Assembly (NCBI RefSeq): GCF_028595285.1
Contig: NZ_JAQQXQ010000006.1
Location: 62,001 to 126,000, forward strand
DNA from: Erythrobacter fulvus
GTDB taxonomy: Bacteria > Pseudomonadota > Alphaproteobacteria > Sphingomonadales > Sphingomonadaceae
DNA length: 64,000 nt
Direction: 5' to 3'
Position numbers and translations under genes: made by a program. Below the pieces are notes generated by a model, which did not search any database, was not told where the DNA came from, and saw nothing but the letters and a program-made list of their open reading frames with translations. Positions 53,781 to 60,710 of this stretch are shown here, one piece after another (positions within the stretch are counted from its first letter, which is position 1; each line of letters opens with the position of its first letter).

Positions 53781-54436
53781 TCGCCCGCTTCGCTGAACGC
53801 GCGCCACGCCGTGCCGAGGCTGGTGCGCGGACGGCCCTGTGCCTGTTCCACCCGCCGCCGGTATTCGCGCTGCGGAATCTCCACCGCGCCCATGGAACGC
53901 AGGTGTTCGGTCATGAACTGGCAGTCGAGCAGCGAGAAGCCCGCCCGATCCAGCAGCGCCACCAGCCACGCCAGCGCGACCTTGCTGGCATTGGGGACGA
54001 GGCTGAACATGCTCTCGCCGCAGAAGACCCGGTCAAACGACACGCCATAAAGCCCGCCGACCAGTTCGGGCGTGCCGTCGTCGCCCGGTTGCCAGCATTC
54101 CACCGAATGGGCGTGTCCCGCGCGGTGCAGGCCGATATAGCTTTGCACGATGCGTTCGCTGATCCAGGTTTCGGGATGATCCTCGCGCGGCTGGGCGCAG
54201 GCGCGGATCACCTGCTCGAAAGCGCGGTCCACGGTGACGGTAAAGCGATCGGCGCGCAGCACCTTGCGCAAGCTTTTGGAGACATGCAGCCCGTCCAGCG
54301 GCAGAATCGCCCGTTCGCGCGGTTCGACCCAGAACACCTCGGTATCCTCGCGCTTGTCGGCCATCGGGAAGATGCCGCTGCGATAGGCAAGCAGCAGGGT
54401 TTCGACCGGGATGGGAGGGCGCAAGGGGGCGTGCAT
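53678..54436 (-). CDS. aat: Leucyl/phenylalanyl-tRNA-protein transferase
   Basis: An N-end-rule enzyme that adds Leu or Phe to proteins with N-terminal Arg or Lys. 252 residues from ATG 54436 (an upstream in-frame GTG at 54448 is possible). LLLAYRSGIFPMAD, FWVEPRERAILPLDGLHVSKSLRK, RAGHAHSVECW, LVGGLYGVSFDRVFCGESMFSL and LLDCQFMTEHLRSMGAVEI are family signatures. The last ~30 residues are low-complexity Gly/Ala and lie over the coding end of the DUF2155 gene. Confidence 0.93.
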   Translation of the reverse strand: MHAPLRPPIPVETLLLAYRSGIFPMADKREDTEVFWVEPRERAILPLDGLHVSKSLRKVLRADRFTVTVDRAFEQVIRACAQPREDHPETWISERIVQSYIGLHRAGHAHSVECWQPGDDGTPELVGGLYGVSFDRVFCGESMFSLVPNASKVALAWLVALLDRAGFSLLDCQFMTEHLRSMGAVEIPQREYRRRVEQAQGRPRTSLGTAWRAFSEAGDYAAGVGAGNGDAEGAGAAASPGQRIAQFLTQTS

Positions 54437-54516
54437 CTTGCACCGCACAATACAGACGGCAAAGAGGATTGCCTATCCCCCGCGCCTTCGATAAAGGCAC
54501 CGCTCCAACGCGCTGC

Positions 54517-54592
54517 AGGGGTGTAGCTCAGCTGGTAGAGCATCGGTCTCCAAAACCGAGGGCCACGGGTTCGAATCCTGTCACCCCTGCCA
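54517..54592 (+). tRNA. tRNA-Trp (anticodon CCA)
   Basis: A 76-base cloverleaf: acceptor AGGGGTG/CACCCCT, D arm GCTC...GAGC, anticodon stem TCGGT/ACCGA with loop CTCCAAA, T arm ACGGG-TTCGAAT-CCTGT, and an encoded GCCA end. The last 17 bases plus one downstream base form the left attachment repeat of the adjacent island; the gene stays intact after integration. Confidence 0.97.
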
Positions 54593-54593
54593 A
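54576..54593 (+). repeat. Left attachment site (attL) in tRNA-Trp 3' end
   Basis: TCCTGTCACCCCTGCCAA, identical to 62288-62305. The flanking bases differ on both sides, so 18 bp is the exact limit of identity. It covers the 3' half of the T stem through the CCA end. Confidence 0.88.
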
Positions 54594-54644
54594 CCTCCCA
54601 AAATCGTTATATTTCAACCCCTTGCGGGGATGGGCGTGGCCCGC

Positions 54645-54670
54645 GTGGGCCAGCTTTGTGGTCCAGTCTC
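54645..54670. repeat. Left integrase arm-type repeats
   Basis: GTGGGCCAGCTTT followed by the degenerate GTGGTCCAGTCTC. The first 21 bases (54645-54665) are identical to 62204-62224 at the other end of the element and in the same orientation. They lie 51 bases inside attL. Confidence 0.65.
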
Positions 54671-54810
54671 GTATGCCACAAGAGGTATGGGCGTGCTCCT
54701 GCGCGCAATGCTCTTCGAGTAGTCGATTCTTTGGTCGAGGGGTCTATCCAAGAGCCGTCTCGGCAGGCCATAACCTTTCATCAAGGATGGCGCGCAAAGA
54801 AGGGGGGCAC

Positions 54811-55914
54811 ATGAAGATTACGTTCATGTTGGCGGCAAACGACTTTTCTGGTGGATGTCAGGTAATCGTCAAGATCGCCTTGCTGCTTCAGCAGCGCGGT
54901 CACGAGGTCCGTCTACTTTGTCCGAAAAGAACATGGAGATCGCCCAGAGTTATTATCAGAGACTTTCTGAAGAAGGGAGAGCTTCGCTTGAAAGATCCTC
55001 AAAGAGGGTACGCTGATCAACTCGGGCAATCATTAGTTTATCTAAGACCTCAAACTCCGGTAAGATCCACTGATGTTCCAGAAGCCGACGTTATTATCGC
55101 GACGTGGTTTGAAACTGCTCACTGGGTGGCCGCCCTTCCGGCCCGTGCTGGCGGGAAGCTATACTTCATGCAGGATTATGGAGCTCCCAATATGCCGTTT
55201 GAGCGCCTTGTCCCAACATGGCGTTATCCATTTGTTTTTGTGACGCTCACGAATGCTCTGGCTGGGATGATAAGGAGTGAGAATGAGCGAGCTGAAATCT
55301 TCGTGATGAAGAACGCAGTGTCATCCTCTGCCTCTCAACCTTTGCGTAGGACGAGACCCAAGCAACCAAAGATCGGCTTTGCTTATCGCAGCCTTTCTTC
55401 GAAAGGCATGGATCTGGCGCTCGCTGCTTTGAAAATTGCAAAGGATGCCCGACCCAATCTGACGGTGGTTTGCTTTGGCAGGCAGAAACCTGAAAGCCTG
55501 CCCTCTTTTGTAGAGTTCGCTGCCGATCCAAGCGATAAGGAGCGAGACGAGATATACGCAAGTTGTACTGCTTGGTTGTTTCCAAGCTTGCTTGAAGGAT
55601 TTGGGCTGCCGATCATTGAGGCTATGGCTGTTGGAACTCCGGTGATTGCCACCAAAGCCGGAGCAGGGCCAGATATCGTCGTCACTAGTCACAATGGCAT
55701 TCTCCTAGATTCCTTCGGGCCAGAAGAGATGGCTGAAGCCATTATTGCCATGGCTGATCAAGACGATGAACATTGGGCGCGCCTGTCGGCACGAGCTGTA
55801 GAGTCCGTCTCAAATTATACGTGGGATGATGCTGTGGATATTTTTGAAACTGCTTGTTTTTCTGCCGCATCCACGCGTTCCAATGAGGTTATGACCGGTA
55901 AAGGCGCAGGATAA
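54811..55914 (+). CDS. Group 1 glycosyltransferase (GT4-like)
   Basis: 367 residues from ATG 54811, with a strong GGGGGG just before it. The N-terminus MKITFMLAANDFSGGCQVIV is the acceptor-side Rossmann domain. The donor side shows IGFAYRSLSSKGMDLALAAL and the catalytic-type motif SLLEGFGLPIIEAMAVGTPVIATKAG (E-x7-E), typical of retaining GT4 enzymes. Base composition is near 50% GC with codon use unlike its neighbours, a sign of transfer. It probably adds a sugar to a cell-surface glycan; donor and acceptor are unknown. It is the first gene inside the element, 218 bases after attL; that gap holds only the arm repeats. Confidence 0.88.
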   Translation: MKITFMLAANDFSGGCQVIVKIALLLQQRGHEVRLLCPKRTWRSPRVIIRDFLKKGELRLKDPQRGYADQLGQSLVYLRPQTPVRSTDVPEADVIIATWFETAHWVAALPARAGGKLYFMQDYGAPNMPFERLVPTWRYPFVFVTLTNALAGMIRSENERAEIFVMKNAVSSSASQPLRRTRPKQPKIGFAYRSLSSKGMDLALAALKIAKDARPNLTVVCFGRQKPESLPSFVEFAADPSDKERDEIYASCTAWLFPSLLEGFGLPIIEAMAVGTPVIATKAGAGPDIVVTSHNGILLDSFGPEEMAEAIIAMADQDDEHWARLSARAVESVSNYTWDDAVDIFETACFSAASTRSNEVMTGKGAG

Positions 55915-55961
55915 TTCTGATTGTCGCCCAATCGGAACGCCTCGGAAAAAGCAGGGCGTCA

Positions 55962-55996
55962 GGCGAGTGTATTACTGAAATAACACGCTCGAAAAG
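55962..55996. terminator. Bidirectional hairpin between glycosyltransferase and recombinase
   Basis: CGAGTGT-ATTACTGAAATA-ACACGCTCG, an imperfect stem with one bulge, between two convergent genes. It is followed by GAAAAG on the plus strand and has no long T-run, so terminator function is likely by location but weakly supported. Confidence 0.4.
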
Positions 55997-56005
55997 GGCA
56001 GGGGC

Positions 56006-56680
56006 TCAGGCCCCCAGCCGCTCCAGCACCCGCTTGACCCCCGAAGGATGCCAGCTGCCTCCCCTCGGTGCCTCGATGTGCCGCTCGTTCAATGCCTGAG
56101 CGATCTCCCGCAGGCTCTGAGCTCCCGCCGCCCTTACGGCCTCGATCTCCGCCGCAAGCTCCCGGGCGCGGCTAGCAGCCCCGGCCTTGACCGCATCCAC
56201 CGCTGCCACGTTCCCCTTCGCAGCCTTCCGGAGCGGCGCGGCCCCGTTCGGGTTGCCCAGCTTCACCCCCCGGGCCTTCGCGGCCTTGAGGGCCTCCCGG
56301 GTGCGCGTGGAGATTGCCTTGCGCTCCGCTTGGGCCACGGCGGCAAGGATGTGGACGGTGAGCTCGTTGGCCTCGGGCATGTCGGCGGCGATGAACTTTG
56401 CCCCGCTGTCCTGCAGGGTCGACAGGAACGCCACCGAGCGGGACAGGCGGTCGAGCTTGGCGACCACCAGCGTGGCACCGGCGAGCTTGGCGCGGCGGAG
56501 GGCCTCGGTAAGCTCTGGGCGGTCGGCCCGCTTGCCGCTCTCCACCTCGGTGAACTCTGCGATGATCTCCAGCCCCCGGGCCTTGCACACCTCGGCAACG
56601 GCCATGCGCTGGGCCTCAAGCCCGAGCCCCGAGCGGCCCTGAGCGGCGGTCGATACGCGGTAGTAGGCAACGGCTTTCAT
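56006..56680 (-). CDS. Serine recombinase (resolvase/invertase family)
   Basis: 224 residues from ATG 56680; a longer frame to 56755 would run through a palindrome. The catalytic N-domain has Ser10 in YYRVSTAAQGRSGLGLEAQR, VVAKLDRLSRSVAFLSTL (the conserved LxRLxRS arginines) and AEANELTVHILAAVAQAERKAISTRT-type dimer and E helices. The C-terminus (LREIAQALNERHIEAPRGGSWHPSGVKRVLERL) is a helix-turn-helix recombinase end. It could resolve co-integrates, invert DNA or act in transfer. A 40-bp dyad lies immediately upstream. Confidence 0.9.
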   Translation of the reverse strand: MKAVAYYRVSTAAQGRSGLGLEAQRMAVAEVCKARGLEIIAEFTEVESGKRADRPELTEALRRAKLAGATLVVAKLDRLSRSVAFLSTLQDSGAKFIAADMPEANELTVHILAAVAQAERKAISTRTREALKAAKARGVKLGNPNGAAPLRKAAKGNVAAVDAVKAGAASRARELAAEIEAVRAAGAQSLREIAQALNERHIEAPRGGSWHPSGVKRVLERLGA

Positions 56681-56694
56681 CGGTGAACCCTCAC

Positions 56695-56734
56695 TGTTCC
56701 AAACTGTCTGACGTTCTTTAGGCAGATTGGAACA
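56695..56734. promoter_or_regulatory. 40-bp imperfect palindrome upstream of the serine recombinase
   Basis: It begins TGTTCCAA and ends TTGGAACA, with further partial pairing inward (CTG..CT / AG..CAG). It lies 14 bases before the recombinase start, a usual place for a resolvase crossover or autorepression site. The rest of the 302-base gap (56681-56982) has no gene I can support, only GC-rich sequence with short unlikely frames. Confidence 0.5.
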
Positions 56735-56982
56735 GCAGGAAAAGTGGGGTGTCACTCAACTGATCGCAGCCCAGAATCGGTTGGACTCAACCGCCCCGCC
56801 ACACAATCCCGCTCCATGATGCGGCCCCGGGTTGCCCCCTTGATACAGGAACGACGGGGCACCCCACAGGACACCGGCGGGAAGCGGAGGGCCCCCTATG
56901 GGGGAAACGTGGCGTTCACGCTCCTGCGCCTCCCGCTTCGGATTTCTTCACCGGGAGCGACGGATCACCATGTCAGTCTTTT

Positions 56983-57765
56983 TCAGTGAGGAATTGAGGC
57001 GGCCCTAGCCCTGAACTCGTTAAGTCTAGTTATGGGCACCGCAAAATAATTGGTAGTCCTTCGTGGGTACTGATGGCTATCGAGAAAAGCGTCAAGGGTC
57101 ATCACACCACCGGTATGTGCGAGCCGATTGGGTGCGAGCAAGCCATAACCCCGATCAGAGAAAAAGCTAAAGATATCCTCTTTTGTAAATCCAAGAACAT
57201 TGCCGGGTCCGCTTTCAAACATGATCAGTGGCTGACACTTCTCAATGAGCCGTGCTGCACCCCGAAGAACGCCTAACTCCGCACCTTCAACGTCAATCTT
57301 GATCAAATCAGCCTGGTCGAGCAAGTCATCCATCCGTTTCATGGCGACTGTGATCCGACGAACGCTTCCCTTTTGCTCTGCAAGCGAACTGTAGCCACTT
57401 TGGCTAAGATTGACGAAAAACTCAGCCTCACCCGATTGGTCGGATAACGCACACGAGTGAATCGTAACTGTCGGGAACTTGCGGATCAGCCATGCAACCT
57501 TGTCCGGCATTGCCTCGAAAGCGACAATCCGTGCGCTTGGGCAGTAATGACGCACCTCTGCGATCACTGAACCGATATGTGCGCCTACGTCGACGAAGAC
57601 CTCGTTTGGTCGGCAAAGTTGGGCAAGAAGTCGAGGAGCCAACTGGTCGTTGACGGTCGTGCCTAGAGCAACACGGGGGGTACGGATCAGCGAAACAATG
57701 TCGCGAGCGGCCGACAGCCAACGCCCAATCTGAGTTCCAACAAGCCGTTCTTTCAATGATGCCAC
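56983..57765 (-). CDS. FkbM-family methyltransferase
   Basis: A SAM-dependent O-methyltransferase of 260 residues. EVFVDVGAHIGSV is the SAM-binding motif I, RIVAFEAMPDKVAWL follows, LIKIDVEGAELGVLRGAARLI is the diagnostic FkbM segment, and CQPLIMFESGPG comes after it. No signal peptide. Such enzymes commonly methylate sugars of lipopolysaccharide or capsule. GC is lower than in the host genes, as for the glycosyltransferase on the other side of the recombinase; both look like transferred cargo for surface-glycan change. Confidence 0.88.
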   Translation of the reverse strand: MASLKERLVGTQIGRWLSAARDIVSLIRTPRVALGTTVNDQLAPRLLAQLCRPNEVFVDVGAHIGSVIAEVRHYCPSARIVAFEAMPDKVAWLIRKFPTVTIHSCALSDQSGEAEFFVNLSQSGYSSLAEQKGSVRRITVAMKRMDDLLDQADLIKIDVEGAELGVLRGAARLIEKCQPLIMFESGPGNVLGFTKEDIFSFFSDRGYGLLAPNRLAHTGGVMTLDAFLDSHQYPRRTTNYFAVPITRLNEFRARAASIPH

Positions 57766-57798
57766 CGAAGCGTCCCCCTTTGCAAAGTTGTCAGCATT

Positions 57799-57981
57799 TT
57801 ATCTTTGCTTTGAATGTCCGCAATGCTCGTTTGAAGCCGTGGCTATCTGGCCCTTGCGGCGGGCGATCTTGTCACAGGCCTTGCAGCGGTACCGGTAACC
57901 CGGCTTGCCGCCGCCCCGGCGGTAGAACTCGGAGACCGGCTTGGTCTCCTTGCAGGTGCCACAGGTTTTCGTCTGGGACAT
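57799..57981 (-). CDS. Small CxxC zinc-ribbon-like protein
   Basis: 60 residues with GGAG 6 bases before the ATG. Two CxxC pairs, in KTCGTCKETKPVSEFYRRGG and YRYRCKACDKIARRK, with an aromatic linker. This is the pattern of small phage-type treble-clef or HNH-associated proteins. There is no catalytic HNH histidine pair, so DNA or protein binding is more likely than nuclease activity. Confidence 0.75.
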   Translation of the reverse strand: MSQTKTCGTCKETKPVSEFYRRGGGKPGYRYRCKACDKIARRKGQIATASNEHCGHSKQR

Positions 57982-58006
57982 GGGGTGCTCCGTTGGTGGT
58001 GGATGG

Positions 58007-58115
58007 GAAAGCCACCGCCACAGTGGCTTTCGAATGACGTCAGGTGCGGTCGGGTGTGATTACCCTCGGGAAGCGAGCGACCTTCCGGAAAGCCACCGTC
58101 TGGGTGGCCTTCCGG
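58007..58115. repeat. Pair of hairpins with a shared stem sequence
   Basis: Hairpin 1: GAAAGCCAC ... GTGGCTTTC (58007-58031), a perfect 9-bp stem. Hairpin 2: CCGGAAAGCCACC, loop GTCTG, GGTGGCCTTCCGG (58085-58115), 12 of 13 pairs. Both contain GAAAGCCACC. They lie downstream of the 58128-58322 gene and upstream of the CxxC gene, so may end or punctuate that minus-strand transcript; no T-run is present. Confidence 0.55.
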
Positions 58116-58127
58116 GGCCTCAATCGC

Positions 58128-58322
58128 CTATTTTTCCCGAAGCCTCGGCACCGGTCGAACAGGGTGAAGCGGACAGCTGGTCACCGTGCAGGCGGCGACT
58201 TGCTGTCGCCACCGTCCCGGCTCGGTCTCGTCGTAGATGCAAGCCTTGCACTTGGCGTCGATGGCTTCACGCAGCGACAGGCGCTGCGGGTCTTGGCCGG
58301 TGACGGCCTTGGCGGTGTTCAT
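58128..58322 (-). CDS. Small island protein with four Cys (phage-associated type)
   Basis: 64 residues from ATG 58322. The core LREAIDAKCKACIYDETEPGRWRQQVAACTVTSCPLHPVRP has a CxxC pair and a second Cys pair, a pattern I know from small hypothetical proteins in proteobacterial phages and islands (K-C-x2-C-I-Y-D ... C-x4-C-P-L-x-P-V-R-P). It is probably a small metal-binding protein. The function is unknown. The start lies inside the 3' end of the preceding small frame at 58267-58434. Confidence 0.7.
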   Translation of the reverse strand: MNTAKAVTGQDPQRLSLREAIDAKCKACIYDETEPGRWRQQVAACTVTSCPLHPVRPVPRLREK

Positions 58323-58434
58323 TCGTCTTCGTGGTCTTTCGGTTGGGGTTGATGGATTGCAGGGCGTGGATATCGGCCCAGAGCGGAGGGATGCCCCCGC
58401 CACAGTCACGGCCAAGCGATAGGTCGATGCTCAT
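58267..58434 (-). CDS. Hypothetical 55-residue protein
   Basis: ATG 58434 is preceded by GGGAG at 9 bases. The product begins MSIDLSLGRDCGGGIPPLWADIHALQSI and has a basic tail. It starts 22 bases after the stop of the 90-residue gene and overlaps the next gene in another frame by 56 bases. The tail region may be chance, but the N-terminal half and the ribosome site are plausible. No family is recognised. Confidence 0.4.
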   Translation of the reverse strand: MSIDLSLGRDCGGGIPPLWADIHALQSINPNRKTTKTNEHRQGRHRPRPAAPVAA

Positions 58435-58455
58435 GGCGGGGGTCTCCCTGTCAGG

Positions 58456-58728
58456 TCAGCGGGTCAGCCGGTCCCATGGGTCAGGACGGGGCGGGCCCTT
58501 GGTTGCGGAGAGGGCGTCCTCGATGGTCTCCCACCGTTCACCCTCAGGCACCGGCGGGGGCGCTGCAGGGCGCGGCTGGTGCTGGTCGGCGATGATGTCG
58601 ACACGCTGCAGGCCCGGGCCCACGCCCATGACCTCCACAGGCACCTCGCGGCACTGCGGGGGAACGTGGGGCGCTGTGCGGCGGGGGGCCTTGATCCCGC
58701 CCCGCCAGACACGCGGGCGGCTACGCAT
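58456..58728 (-). CDS. Hypothetical 90-residue island protein
   Basis: ATG 58728 has AGGA 4 bases upstream and overlaps the end of the 29-residue frame before it. An Arg/Pro-rich N-terminus is followed by GVGPGLQRVDIIADQHQPRP and an end with WETIEDALSATKGPPRPDPWDRLTR. Low complexity in part; no family is recognised. Support comes from the packed gene order. Confidence 0.5.
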   Translation of the reverse strand: MRSRPRVWRGGIKAPRRTAPHVPPQCREVPVEVMGVGPGLQRVDIIADQHQPRPAAPPPVPEGERWETIEDALSATKGPPRPDPWDRLTR

Positions 58729-58810
58729 GGTATCCTCGCAAGAGAGCGCGGAGCGGGTCGAGCAAGAGGCCCAGCCCCGCCCCGATTATTGCGGCACCGA
58801 GGGCGGTCAC
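58721..58810 (-). CDS. Possible 29-residue single-helix membrane peptide
   Basis: GTG 58810 overlaps the stop of the 262-residue gene (GTGA), and its TAG overlaps the start of the next gene. The product (V/M)TALGAAIIGAGLGLLLDP... contains one hydrophobic helix of about 15 residues. Very short, so it could be chance; the double stop/start overlap is the argument in favour. Confidence 0.35.
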   Translation of the reverse strand: MTALGAAIIGAGLGLLLDPLRALLRGYHA

Positions 58811-59595
58811 AGGGCGCTCCGCCGGTGCTTGGCGTAGGTCTGTGCCTTGGCCTCGACCCGCATATCCCGGTTGATCTCGTCCGCTCTGCGGCGAGCCTCC
58901 TGCCCTTCCTCCAGCTGCTGCTGGCGGGCCTTCTCGGCCTCGACGGTGACCTTGAGGGCGCGTTGCAGACGGCGATCACCCTCGAACCCGTCGAGGAGCT
59001 CGATCTGGCGGCGGATATCGGCAACGCGAGCTTCCATGGCCTTGCGCCGGTCGCCCTGCACAACCTCGACCGCTTGCACCTTCTGCTGGCCGGTGTTGGG
59101 GTCGATCACACGCGCCCCATTCTCGTCGAAGACGGGCACCCAGCGGTGAACCTCTGCCAGCTGCGCGTAGATGCTGGTCTCCTCGTTCTCGAGGTCATAG
59201 ACCTCACGGGCGATCAGGAGCCGCTCGCGCTCGACCGGGCTCGCGCCCTCACCCGCACCAGCCTTGATCCGGATGTTGACGCTGTTGGCCTTGAGGGCCT
59301 CAAGGACAAGCTCATGCTCACGCTGGGCGCGCTGGTCAGCGGGTACCCGGGCGAGTTGGGCCTCGATTCCGCCGCGCTTGTCCGGGGGCAGGATGGAGAC
59401 CGAGAAACGCTCGGGGGCGTTGAACGCGCCGCCGCCGGTGAGCTTCACGGGGCTCGGCACGGCGAGCGGGTCGAACTGGGCAAGACGCTCGGCAAGCTCC
59501 CGATCCTCGGGGGCGATGTCGTAGCTGGTCGGCTCGAAGTCGGAGCCGGTGGTGTCCACGACCAGATGGGCGCGGTCGGTGGTGGTGTTGTCCAT
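58807..59595 (-). CDS. Hypothetical 262-residue island protein, helical C-terminus
   Basis: ATG 59595 is preceded by GGAAGG at about 6 bases. The N-terminal ~100 residues are mixed (TGGGAFNAPERFSVSILPPDKRGGIEAQLARVP). From about 160 the protein is strongly helical and charged, likely coiled coil (DRRKAMEARVADIRRQIELL, VEAEKARQQQLEEGQEARRRADEINRDMR). It has no Cys and no known motif. It heads a packed minus-strand series of small genes. It may be a structural or DNA-associated element protein; function unknown. Confidence 0.7.
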   Translation of the reverse strand: MDNTTTDRAHLVVDTTGSDFEPTSYDIAPEDRELAERLAQFDPLAVPSPVKLTGGGAFNAPERFSVSILPPDKRGGIEAQLARVPADQRAQREHELVLEALKANSVNIRIKAGAGEGASPVERERLLIAREVYDLENEETSIYAQLAEVHRWVPVFDENGARVIDPNTGQQKVQAVEVVQGDRRKAMEARVADIRRQIELLDGFEGDRRLQRALKVTVEAEKARQQQLEEGQEARRRADEINRDMRVEAKAQTYAKHRRSAL

Positions 59596-59913
59596 GATGG
59601 ACCTTCCGAATGCTGGTGCCGTGAGCCAGCGCGTTGGATGAGACCCAGCCACGGCGCTGGGGTGCCGACAGGGCCCGCGAGGGCACCGCCGGTAGATTGA
59701 AGGGATGGATGGGGTTCGGGCTTGGGTGTGTGGTGAGGTTCTGGGCCCCGCCCCGCCACCCATGGCCCGAAAGCAGCCAGACAGGGCGAGGCCCACCGTG
59801 CGCTCGACCCACCTGCGGGGAGCGCGACGGAACTGTGGGAACTGAAGAGGCACCGTCGGTGGCGACAGGTGCGGATATATCGACCCCCGCCCCCGTCTCT
59901 ACCTAAGGATCAC

Positions 59914-60058
59914 CTACGGGTACTGACATTGGGGATGAGGTGGGTGTGGATGAGGTAGAGCCTAGGGTACACCGGAAGGTACCAACATAGGGATTGAGGT
60001 GGGTATGGATGGGGTAGAACCCAGAGTACACCTACAGGTACCCATAGAGTACCAACAT
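59914..60058. repeat. GTAC-containing 59-bp tandem array (iteron-like)
   Basis: Two 59-base units (59914-59972 and 59973-60031) and a partial third. Each unit has a GTAC near its start and another 47 bases later. GTAC occurs at 59920, 59967, 59979, 60026, 60038 and 60049, with spacings 47, 12, 47, 12 and 11. Each GTAC sits in a GGTACY/GAGTACM context. The units are about 80% alike by eye. It could be a binding array for a replication, partition or regulatory protein of the element. Confidence 0.6.
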
Positions 60059-60143
60059 GCCCTTCCCCCCCTACCCCCCCTTCCCACGGGTCTTCGGGGT
60101 TCTCCGGTGCCTTGAATCTGTCCCGCCGCGCCACCAGCCGCGA

Positions 60144-60175
60144 AGGTTCTTTCTCCAAGAGGGTGTGCTAATTGC
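60144..60175. repeat. 32-bp direct repeat, copy A (3' of Bro-N gene)
   Basis: Identical to 60531-60562. It begins AGGTTCTTTCTCCAAGAGGG and ends GTGCTAATTGC. It lies 6 bases beyond the Bro-N stop codon. Confidence 0.8.
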
Positions 60176-60181
60176 TCTGTT

Positions 60182-60571
60182 TTAGAAACGCCCTGATTTC
60201 TCATTCGTTTGCAGGTCAATCCTCTCGCCGGTCTTACGGATCGCGGGCAGGACTTCCTTCGTCACCCAATCTTGGAAGGGACGGGCGGTGTCCTTATCGC
60301 TGCGGAGGATCAGTTTGTAGAGGCCACTCTCGGACAGCACGGTGGCTCCCCGGTGCGGCCAAGGGCTATCCCCAAGGCTACCCGCAATCTGGCTGCGGGT
60401 AACCAGCTGCTTCTCGTCCTCATGCAAGCGGTTCGTGTACATATAGACGCCCCGCCGTACATCCAGTCCGAGGCACCGGCAGACGTCTGCCGCGTGGAAC
60501 CACGGCTCCCCGTCGAGTTCGATGGTGCGGAGGTTCTTTCTCCAAGAGGGTGTGCTAATTGCACCGTCCAC
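60182..60571 (-). CDS. Bro-N domain protein (phage antirepressor-like)
   Basis: 129 residues from GTG 60571. LRTIELDGEPWFHAADVCRCLGL, NRLHEDEKQLVTRSQI, VLSESGLYKLILRSDKDTARPFQDWVTKEVLPAIRKTG is the full Bro-N (BRO family) pattern. Only the N-terminal DNA-binding domain is present; the usual C-terminal ANT/KilA-type domain is missing. Such proteins regulate phage or element gene expression. Its 5' end is made of one copy of the 32-bp repeat (encoding AISTPSWRKNLR), so the N-terminus may derive from a duplication. Confidence 0.85.
   Translation of the reverse strand: MDGAISTPSWRKNLRTIELDGEPWFHAADVCRCLGLDVRRGVYMYTNRLHEDEKQLVTRSQIAGSLGDSPWPHRGATVLSESGLYKLILRSDKDTARPFQDWVTKEVLPAIRKTGERIDLQTNEKSGRF
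60531..60562. repeat. 32-bp direct repeat, copy B (5' end of Bro-N gene)
   Basis: Identical to 60144-60175, 387 bases away, same orientation. Here it lies inside the first 14 codons of the Bro-N gene. Confidence 0.8.
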
Positions 60572-60667
60572 CAGCCGCCACTTGCAAGGCCCCTTAGCGT
60601 CCCGCGTTTGACAGGTCCGGTACTGCCCTAGCTCGGCGTAAAACTCGGGACGCTACGCATGGTGGAA

Positions 60668-60687
60668 ACCCGCAGAAAACCGCGGGT
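60668..60687 (-). terminator. Hairpin after the integrase gene
   Basis: On the minus strand ACCCGC-GGTTTTCT-GCGGGT followed by TTTCC: a 6-bp stem 24 bases beyond the integrase stop. A modest terminator candidate. The 139-base gap to the Bro-N gene holds nothing else supported. Confidence 0.45.
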
Positions 60688-60710
60688 CGGATGGGCCATT
60701 TTTGGGGAGG

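Larger units (their letters stand above)
59596..60181. other. Gene-poor region of the island with tandem repeats
   Basis: 586 bases between the 262-residue gene and the Bro-N gene. 59600-59880 is GC-rich without a supported gene and probably holds the promoter of the minus-strand small-gene series. 59914-60058 is the GTAC-rich 59-bp tandem array. 60058-60085 is a C-run region, and 60144-60175 is one copy of the 32-bp repeat. Frames crossing the array (for example 59910-60158 minus) are explained by the repeat and are not called. Confidence 0.6.

Noticed and set aside
59910..60158. 82-residue minus-strand frame across the GTAC array
   Set aside because: Its sequence is produced by the tandem repeats and starts at a TTG inside the 32-bp repeat; no independent support.
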